From the NCBI RefSeq assembly GCF_027172205.1, contig NC_070604.1:76359023-76423022 (forward strand): DNA of 64,000 bases, given 5' to 3'. The notes below the pieces were generated by a model. The model saw nothing but the letters and a program-made list of their open reading frames with translations, searched no databases and was not told the origin of the DNA. Made by a program: the position numbers and the translations under genes. Positions within the stretch are counted from its first letter, which is position 1. Every line of letters starts with the position of its first letter. This document shows, one piece after another, positions 33,901 through 44,500 of the stretch. This stretch comes from Podarcis raffonei (lineage: Eukaryota; Chordata; Lepidosauria; Squamata; Lacertidae).

Positions 33901-36900
33901 CATACCCAACCCAAGAGACTACATCTGTGTCTAAGCATGACCTCTAAAATAGCCAGGAATACCATTTTTAAGATTATCGTGAGTGTACAAAGTTGGGATT
34001 GTGAAGGTGCAGAGAGGTGTTCCCAGTGGCTGCCCCATAACGTTGGCATTCCTTTTCCATAGAGACATGCCAAAACCTGAATAATCTTTCGAAGGCTGTG
34101 TTCTGTTAGGGCCTAGGGTCTGAGCCCATGATGGTGAAGTCAGCAGAAAAGTGTTCTAATCCAGAATAAAGATCACCTCTGATTAGAATTCCCAAACGTG
34201 GGCAGGTCTACGCAGAAGTTTGGTTACTCTCAAACATAAAGATTATTTCCCCCCCAGTATGAAAGTCCAATACAAAACACACACACACACAAACACCTGG
34301 CAGAAGCCTACCCCTTTGTTCGTGTGAAGAGAAACTACTTTTGCCCAACACATACAACTAGGGGATGGGGGGCAACATTTTTTAAAACCAAACATAATAA
34401 TTGCCCCATCCTGTTTTGAAAAGTAATACACTACAATGCAAAAAATGGGGCTCCAAAACGCTGTCTCTCCTGTGGATAGCTGCCCTTATTCAGCAGTTGT
34501 ACACATTCTCACAGACATACACTTGTAGTGCTGTGTGTAACAGTCAAAAGACTTCAATAAGCTAATGCAATAGAGAGAGTATGCTAGATCCAGGCCAAAA
34601 TAACATTTCCTGTCAGTGCAGTTGAGCTAGAGAAGAATTCTGTTCTGTTTTGTATATCAGCAGCAGAAGTTCTAACTGGCTTCCAGCTTTTTATTTTGAG
34701 TTCACATGAAGGGTGACATGTGAGCCAGAAATAACCCAGATGGGCTCTCTGCATAGAGAGGCTAAAAGCAAGGGGAATAATATTTGCTTCTTAATAATCA
34801 AGTCAGTTTGGAAGGGAGCATCTGAGTCAGTAAACATGGAATGCCGGCTGCATCAACATCCTTCCACAATTTCAAATCCCACAATTCTTTGAGTGTATAA
34901 AGTTTTTTTGATGTAAGATGAATCAGCAAGTGTCTCTTTAGATCTCCACTTTAGAGCAAAGTGAATATTCTGTCATAAAAGCACATTAGGATATTTGAGC
35001 ATGTGATGTTGTGGATTTATTCTACAAATCAGCATACGAAGTGAGAGCCCGTCCCGTTCAGACTTTTCATCAAGAGAGTGCCTCTTATTTTACTTCTTGT
35101 CTTTCTCTGTTAGCTGATTAAAGCAGACATTTTGTAAAATCCTTCAACTGTATTACATATTATTAAGGTCTACTATAAAATGTCATCTCTTTGGCATTTA
35201 AAAGTCTACATGCTTACTTGTGCATAATTATTCTTCCATTGTGTTCCAGGATATCACCTGGCAAGATGAACACTCTGCTCCTTTCTCCTGGGAAACCAAG
35301 GTAATTTCGCTAACTTATGTTATTCTCATGTTGGTTCACCTTGGAAGTTTTACTAAGCCTAATTGACACTCCATGGTTAGGGTTATATCATGCCAATGGT
35401 AGTTTAAAAGAAGAGTAGTTTTTTTTCCTTGCAGTTAATGTGCAGGCCATTTAATATTGTGTGAGCTCAATGGATATCACTTCTTGCAACGCTATACAAA
35501 AATGGCTATTGATTTCTTAATAATACTGCATTGCAGCCAACCAAGTCAGAGTTAGACCCACTGAAGTAAACATAATCCCCTGCTTTATCCTCACAAGAAC
35601 CATGGAGGGTAGATTAGGTGTGGGGCTAACCAGCCCAAGGCCGAGGAATTTCATGCTCAGGCAAAGATTTGATCCCAAATCTCAAAGGGCAAAGTCTAAC
35701 ACTCTCTAATGCTGTTATCTACAGTGTCTAGCTCTCAAAACTGGATGCCATTGTGTTCAGTGTGACTAGTTATAGCTCTTAGAACAGGCTTCCTCAGCCT
35801 CGGCCCTCCAGGTGTTTTTGGCCTACAACTCCCATGATCCCTAGCTAGCAGGGCCAGTGGTCAGGGATGATGGGAATTGTAGTCTCAAAACATCTGGAGG
35901 GCCGAGGTTGAGGAAGCCTGTCTTAGAATGTGCTCTTTGAAATCTAAGTAGTTCAGCTATGGTTTAGAAAAAATGTGTTTGGCATAACTGGCAACCTGCT
36001 CACAACTTAAACTGGTGCAGCATGGTGGTTAAAATGGCAAGTTGTGAACAAGCAGGGTCCCTGGTTTGAATTGTACCTTGGGCAAGCCTCTCCCTCCCTC
36101 TGCTCAGCGGTCACAGTAATACTTGCTGCGCTTTACCGGGCTATAAGGATCACTGAGAGAATAAATGTGGAGAGCTTTGGGCATTCAGGAAGCAGCATCT
36201 AAATGGCAAGTATATTATTATTCAGTGGAAAGACTGACCTGGAAAATGACTGCATAATGTTGAAGATGTGGGAGGATAGACTTCATCTTGTTTAAAGGTC
36301 CCTTTAATGGGATTCTTTAAAATGGAAAAATAATATAGCTCTAGTTGTAGACTCCTTTTTGCTGTCCTTCCTATGAAGCTTCCCCCACTCACCAAATGGA
36401 ATAAATTTCTGGTGTCACTTTATAAATATGATGTTGACAGCAGGTAGCTGGAATGCCAGGGAATAAATAGTCTTTATGAAAAGGAACTGACTTCAGTGGG
36501 GGTGGCATTCAGCTGAGTTTTATGCAGAGTAGACCCACTGAAATTCATGAACATGACTCCATTAGGTCCATTAATTTCTGACTAAAATTTAATTGAGTGC
36601 CACCCTGTGTTTAGTTCTCAAAGCAACTTACACCTTGAGTGAAAAGATCACCTGTTTGAGCTTCCACATGTTGTTTCTAGGTTGCCACCAGCAGAATGCA
36701 ATTGCTTAAAATTGCCTGATATAGCTGGAAAGAGGCGGCCACAATTCTCCCCAATTTGCCTGTTAGTCCTGTTCTGCACTTTGCAAGAACAGATCGCCAC
36801 CGGAAGGGTGTGGATGGGTGGTCACAAGGCATGGGGAAGCAAAGGGTGGAAAAGGCCTTGCCTGCCTTGTTTTGCTCCATCAAACCAGGGCATTTGAACC

Positions 36901-39900
36901 CGGCATGCATATTCTCCAGGTTGCAATCTGCCAGCCCACCTTTGAACATTTGTTATATACCACTGTTGTAGTTGTAGTGGTGGGGACGGATGGAGGACCC
37001 TGAAAAGCCACTGAGTGTGAAAAGTTCTGCTCTACCTTTCTTACCTTTTTAGGTGGTACTTTCCATTTATACACCAAGAGTTCTTTTTTGACGTTTCTAC
37101 AGAATGCATAGTGTAGGAGCAGGCATAAGGAGCGCCAGTATGTCCTATTCCATTTTTGTTTCATTCCCTCCCTTTGCCTTTTATAAGCAGTGATATATAT
37201 GTAGCTCTGTGGCTGATGCAGTTACTGTTTTTATTTTTATATAATTGTAGAGTTGGAAGGGACCATGAGGAATCTCAACCAAAGCATCCATGACAGGTGG
37301 CCATCTAAGCTCTGCTTAAAAACCTCCAAAGAGGGAGAGTCCATGGGAGTCGGTTCCACTGTCGAACAGCTCTTGCTGTCAGAAAGTTCTTCCTGACGTT
37401 TAGTCAGAATCTCCTTTCTTGTGACTTGATTCCATTGGTTTGGGTCCTACCCTCCAGAGCAGGAGAAAACAAGCTTGCTCCATCCTCCATCTGGAAGCCC
37501 TTTAGATAATTGAAACTAAACATAAACATACACAGGCTAAACATACACAGCTCCTTCAAGCGTTCCTCATAAGGCTTGGTTTCCAGTCCCTTGGTCATCT
37601 TGGTTCCAGCTTATCAATGTTATTACTTAGATTTCTTACCTGCCCTTCACAGTTAAACCAAATCACAATCAAGAGAATAGGTTAGATCCTAAAATATATT
37701 TTCTGTATACAGTGGAGACTACATAATGGAAGGTACCAGAAATTCCACAGAGAATGGCCTCCCCCGAGCTCCCTGCTTGAATTGAATCCATTTTGCTTGG
37801 GGGAAGATGATGGCACAAAAGATCTCCAGTTTTGGAGCCAAGCTTCACATTATAAGTAGTTTCATACTTCCCCCCCCTCCCTCGAGAAGCAGCCTTGGAG
37901 AGTGCAACCAGGAGCAGAAAAGCAGTCAGCGGGGAGGATCTCCTGAACCCCTTTCCCCCTTCATACCAGCCTGGTTCCTCCAGAGCATGCCAGCTGTGTA
38001 GTTCTAACACAGCAGGGCTTGGGCTGCAGCAAGTCATGACCCCAAAGCCACAATTTCCTACAGCTGTCCATATTTTGGGAGCTTGATCATGTTACTAAAT
38101 CAACACGTTCAAAAGAGAGCTGGCCAAAGATAGAGCCGTTTCTTTGTTTTGAGAAATGTTGGAATTTTTAATTTATTTCTTTGCTCCTTTTACTGCAAAT
38201 ATGTTTTTGTCACTCCTGCTTTCAAAACATAATGCTTGGCCTACCTGGTTGTTAGCTGTGGTTATGCGTGTTCAAAAATACGAGCAGCAACGTCCCACAG
38301 TTTGGGTAGATTGGTGTAGACTAGAGGTTTCTAAAAAAGATGAATGACACTGAGGGGGTGAAATGGAAACATTGGTTTTGGCTGTAATTCGGGCCCATAA
38401 CTCTGTGGTAGAGCATGTGCTTGGAATGAGGCTTCAGGATTCAGTTGCTGCCACTTCCAGTTAAGTAGCAGGACTGGGAAATCGACTTAAAACTCTGCCT
38501 GAGAGCTGCTGCCAGTCAGAGCGCACTCTCCTGGGTTAGATGGATGAATGATTTGATTTGGTAAAGAGCACCAGTGTATTTAAATCTCTTCCTTCTTTCA
38601 AGTTACCATTTCTCTGTGGGATGCAAGCTTTTCTCTGGAATCTGTTCGGAATCTTTTTGGAATCTGTTTGAATTTCCACATGTGCAAAGCGACTTAGCAT
38701 CCCCAATACTATTGCCCGTTTTTCCTGGCAGCAACTTGCCTCGATATGGCAACAAGCCATGCAGGCAGTGGTATCCAGTCTGTGTGGCAAACATTAGACC
38801 AGTTCACAGCATGTGGAGGCAGGGAGGCAGTCTCAGCCTGGCAGAAACAACCCTTAGATTCACATGAAAGAGCATCAATAGCTGCACATCTCCATCCTAG
38901 TATCACCTCAGTGCTTATCCGCTGTGCTCACATTTACACAAGGAGACAGCATGGGACGGGGGAGACTCCCAACGCCCAGTTAAATTTCTGGATCTGAAGG
39001 CAAACAGCCTAAGGAGCTGCAGTATCATCTTATTTGTAGTTTGAGTCGGTGGCTCAAACTGTCAGATGGTCTTAAGTTCCCTGAGTGGCCTGCATATAAA
39101 TGCCTGAAGTGATTGACGAAGGGGTTCTTCATTGTTGCGGCAACTATTTGAGAGCCATTGTGGTGTAGTGGTTAAAGTGCTGTACTAAGAACTGGGAGAA
39201 CAGAGGTCAAGTACCCAGTCGATCATCAAGATCAGTGAGTGATCTTGAGCCAGTCACAGTCTTTCAGGTTAACCTACCTCACAGAATTGTTATATAAGGA
39301 TAACAGGCAGGGGACAGGACCATGTCTGTCACCTTGAGCTCCTGGGGAAAAGGTGACATAAAATTATAATAATAAATGTAATGAAATACAGTCGTACCTT
39401 GGTTTTCAGACAGCTTAGTTCTCGAACATTTTGGCTCCCAAACACTGCAAACCCGGAAGTGACTGTTCCGGTTTGCGAACTATTTTTGGAAGCTGAACAT
39501 CTGATGGGGTTTCCGATTGGAAGCCGCACTTTGGTTTCTGAACATTTTGGAAGTCGACCGGACTTCCGGAACGGATTCCATTCGACTTCCAAGGTGTGAC
39601 TGTATGGAGCTAGCAGTAGGTCAGAGGCTATTTTGTGTACCGTTTCAGTGATGCATTGTAATCTTGGTTTTGTTGAAGTTCTAAGGTGCAGGGCGTTGTG
39701 TTCTTTGCAGGAAATCCTCATACTTTAGTGGTTGTCCAATCAGCTGAGACTTAGGCCGCAATCCTAGACACAGCTACTTGGAGTAGGTCCCACTGGACTC
39801 TGTTGGGCTTACTTCGAAGTAGACACATATATGATTGCACTGCAGGCGTACTCTTGTCAGTCAGCCAACTTTAGGTTCCTCTCTTCCGTCTCAGCAATTT

Positions 39901-41468
39901 TGTTTCTTGAAATACTGCAGGTTGTGCTTAAAGGAGTTTTGAGTGGGTGTGGTAAGCTCTTGTCCTACAGGCTTTGTTTCAGTATTTGCCGGTGGGTTTT
40001 TTCCTCTTTCTATTTTGAGGTTGCCAAGCCAAACAGCTTGTTTTGGCTGTGCGCGCTATCTGCTTAACGAAATACTGCACATTCCCGGCCAGTGAATAAA
40101 CTATAAAAATAACTCTGTGAATTCTTGTGGCCTTCTCTGTTTTTAGTGCATAGTTGAGAGCTGGTTAGCAGAGATCCAGTTTTCATTCAGTTTGATGGGG
40201 AGCCAGCCTTATAATTCAACACGCGCCTGGTTGCCTAGGGCATTTGCCACCATTTTGCAGTGAGGGCAAAAGAAGCTGGCCACAGAAACCTCTCTTGAGA
40301 ACCCTGGCACAGCCTCCACAGCCTCCTTTCTAGCCATTAGAACAAAGAAAGCAGACTCTTGTGTCACTCCATGTTGCTGGACTACAACTCCCATCATTCC
40401 TGGCCAGTGGCTGTGCTGGCTGGATCCAGTGGGAGTTGGTGCCCAACAACATCTGGCATGCCACAGGTTGCCCAATCCCACGTTAGAGTTAGCGGGTGTA
40501 AAATACCCTGAGAATTTTATTAAAAGGTGGTATAAAAATAATTATAAAATCAGTAAATAATGATTAAGTGGTACATAAATGCCTTAAATAAATGAATACA
40601 GTAATAAATGGTTGTAGATAGACAATACTGGAATAAGCCTTTCATTAATGTACAATGAAGTGCAAGACCAAGAGGTCAGTTAGTCAGATCCTGCTGTTCT
40701 CCCCTCTGTCCACAGAACCTGAATTGCCTTGGGGACAGAGCTTTAAAAATATTGGCAATTCTTCATTGCCAGCAGTGGCAACTGAAGCTCATTGTGTCTT
40801 TCCATTTGTACTGGGTCACCCATTGCCAACTTGGTGCCCTCTGGCTGTTTTGGACTGTGGATCTAAATCAGCTGCCTTGGGAATAGGCCAGAAATATGAG
40901 AGGGAAACATGAGAGGAAGGGATAAAGTTGTGGATGAAATCAGTGTTTAGGCAGATTATTTTGAAGAAGACCAGAACCGTGACCTTGAATTTTGTAATTT
41001 CAGAACTCAGCAATATAAAGCTTTTGGTCTGCCAGAGCTTCCCTACCCCACAGTGTGCAGAACCCCAGACTGCCACTGCATGGAAGTGCTCCTGCTGGCC
41101 AGTTATTCTAGTGGAAAAGATCTTGCCAGGCCGGAAACTTCATCGCCCAAGCCATACATTACCTTCTGCTGCTTGAGCACATGGCCAGAAACAGGACATG
41201 TGGTTTGTGTGCTTTCAGTTTGGAATATCTGGAAGCTGTTGAAACTCATTCTACCAGGGAACTAACTCATCCACTCCTTCTCCCTCTCTGTATGCTTTGT
41301 TTCACTTTTTAATTTTCTTTCTTTCTTTCTTTGGTCTCTGTTTATGAATCGCTTCCCATAAAATATCTCAAAGTGATTTCAGAGTAAGAATATCAACGAG
41401 AAAAACAATTTCTAATCTGGTATGAGATAAAGATACCCACTTAAGAGGCTTCCTGAAGAAGGAAGGTC

Positions 41469-41522
<54 letters not shown>

Positions 41523-44500
41523 CTTCTTATACCCCACCCATCTGGCTGGGTCTCCCCAGCCACTCTGGGTGGCTCCCAACAGAATATTAAAAACATGATA
41601 AAACATTGAACATTAAAAACTTCCCTAAACAGGCCTTCAGATGTCTTCTAAAAGTCAGATAGTTGTTTATTTCCCTGACATCTGATGGGTGGGCATTCCA
41701 CAGGGCGGGCGCTGAGAAGGCCCTCTGCCTGGTTCCCTATTCTATGTTGTGAACCGCCCTGAGATTTACGGTGGTATACAAAAGGTGGTATACAAATTCA
41801 ATAAATGAAATAAAAATAATTCAATAGGGGTCAGAAAGACAATAGAAATGGAACTCTGGGAGGAAGTTCCAAAGGGTCGGTGCCACCACACTAAAGACCC
41901 AACTCCTATTTCTTACATTAAAGGCCTGAAAACTGATCGAGCTGTTATGTACTATGAAGGAACATTAGTGAAACATAATAATGCTGGTGGGATAGGAAGC
42001 TGGCTTTGCAAGGGATAAGATGATGGGCAGCGAAAAGGTCCAGCGTTCTCCATCAGGTAAACCTAGACTCCAAAAGCAAAAGTGAGCCTGGTTGGGGTAA
42101 AAGTGGAGTTGGAATGGGTGTGTCTCTTCTCCTGCCTCCTCTCATTCTTCCTTGAAGGCCATCTTAGAATTTCCCCATTAGCCGAGCAAAAGCTGGGCTT
42201 GAATTGCCTCTTTGCCAAGAAAACACATCATTTGGCCTCTAATGTTGCAAGCCACTGGCACAAGTTTTCTCAAGTTACTTTAAACTGGGGATGACTATCC
42301 CATGGTCCTCCAGATGTTGTTGGGCTCCAACACTCATCATTCCAACCAGTATGGCGAGTGGCCAGGGATGATGGGCATTGTAGTACTACAGCATCTCAGG
42401 AATCACACGTCAGTCACCCTATACTTTAAGCTATATCTGTTTGTTCCTGCATGTTCTCAACTAGGGTTTGAGCAATTGTGGAGCCAGTCAATTCAAGCAT
42501 GATGGAGAGTGTCCTGATGTTCAGACTAGATTTGAAACCTGAATTGCGTAGTAATGCGCATGGCCAACCTTGCGTAGAAGTGAAATTGATTACCATCCAA
42601 AAATGTTTTCTCTGTTATGTGTGGTGTGTTTTTGTTTGTTTGTTTCATGCCCCTTTGTGATAGTTCCTTTAATGCTGTGTACTTCTTAGATAATTGTGGA
42701 CCATTCGTCAGAGGAAGCTAAATCTGTAGTATCTGGTATCCCATCTCTAACAGCTGCTTGGCTCTTCGTTTGGTATAATGGATTGCATCTTATAAGCAAG
42801 TGCATTGCAAATCTGTCTTATTTGCACAGTTTCTAGAGGTTGCAGAATCCCCCTTTACTTGGCACAAAACCTAGGCTGTGTTTGTGCTAACCGTCAAAAT
42901 TGTGTGCCCATCCCAGATTCTGCCCACAGCTTACCTGCAGCAGGCAGTAAGTACAGTGGTACCTCGGGTTAAGAACTTAATTCGTTCCGGAGGTCCGTTC
43001 TTAACCTGAAACTGTTCTTAACCTGAGGTACCACTTTAGCTAATGGGGCCTCCTGCTGCCGCCGCCGCTGCTGCTTGATTTCTGTTCTCATCCTGAAGCA
43101 AAGTTCTTAACCCAAAGTAATATTTCTGGGTTAGCAGAGTCTGTAACCTGAAGCGTCTGTAACCCATGGTACCACTGTACCAGGTAGCTGTGGCACAGTC
43201 TGTCAGATCCTCGCTCAAAACCTCTAAAACAGCCACCACCACCCCTCCATAAACTTCTCCACTGCGTGCGTTTTCTCATGCAAAGAGAGTTGACATTAAT
43301 TCTTTCTAATCCCCAACAGAGTCAGATGGAGTTCAGCATTGCTTCTCTGTCCATACAAGAGGCAAGTGCAGTGGCATTGCAGAGCGAGCCAAAGCAGACC
43401 ACCAAAACCGCTCCAGGGCCCCCAGCCCCCAAGCCCGTGCAAGGTGCTAAAACGCCTAACTCAGAGGGGCTTCTGCCAGCTAGGAAAGAGGAGGAGTTGT
43501 CATTCTGGAAGATCAATGCTGAGCGCTCAAAGTGTGACGGAGAACAGTCTGAGTTCTGTTCTCTGACCCCAAGCCAGATCAAGTCCATGGAGAAAGGAGA
43601 GAAGACCCTCCAGCCTTACTACAGGCAAGAATCTGGTCCAAAAGAGGCAACCAAAGCAGAGAAGCCTAGTGCTAGCAAACCTGAAAAATTGACCACCCCC
43701 GTTCTTGCTGCAACTTCAATAGAATGGGAAAAACCTCAACCTGGCCAGCCGAGTCCTCCTGATGTTTGTCCTGAGCCAGTGGAAAAACTCTCATCAACTG
43801 GGACCAAAAGTGAGGAGGCTGATAGTGGTTTCCTTTCAGAAGTGCAGGTAAAAGCTGGTCTTTAATCCCTTGCTTTGTCTATTTGAGTGCTTTGCAAAAC
43901 AAAAGTCCACCCTTCTGCAAATGTTGCTCAAGAAGATTAGCAGTTCATACAATTCTAAACACTAAGCTTGTTCCCCCCCCCGCCAATTGAATCCAGCTCC
44001 AACATAAATGCTAATGCATTTTCAATATGTTTTTAATATACAGTCATACCTTGGTTGTCAAACGCCCTGGAACTCAGATGTTTTGGCTCCCAAACGATCG
44101 AAACCCAGAAGTGACTGTTCTGTTTTTTTAACGTTCTTTCAGAAGCCAAACATCTGATGCGGCTTCCACAGCTTCTGATTGGCTGCAGGAGCCACGATTT
44201 GGTTTTTGAACGTCTTGGAAGTCGAACAGATTTCCAGAATGAATTCCGTTCGACTTCCAAGGTACAACTGTATATATAGTAGCGACATTTGCCATTTGAA
44301 TCGCCTGAAATCCTGTATGAGTCCCTGCATGACTTGGTTTAGAGCAGAAGAGCGGAACCTTTGACCCTTCAGATGGCTAAACTACAACTCCCAGGAGACC
44401 CAGCAAGCATAGCCAGTGGCCAAGGATGATGGGAGTTGCAGTTCAGCAGCATCTGGTAGGCCTAATGTTCCCAGCACCTGGTTTTGAGGTTAGGTTTTTC

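Noticed and set aside
41412-41606. Poly-cysteine minus-strand frame
   Set aside because: It is a translation of the AAC microsatellite.
43322-43588. 88-codon minus-strand frame opposite C1orf198 exon 3
   Set aside because: A shadow of the real exon on the other strand.
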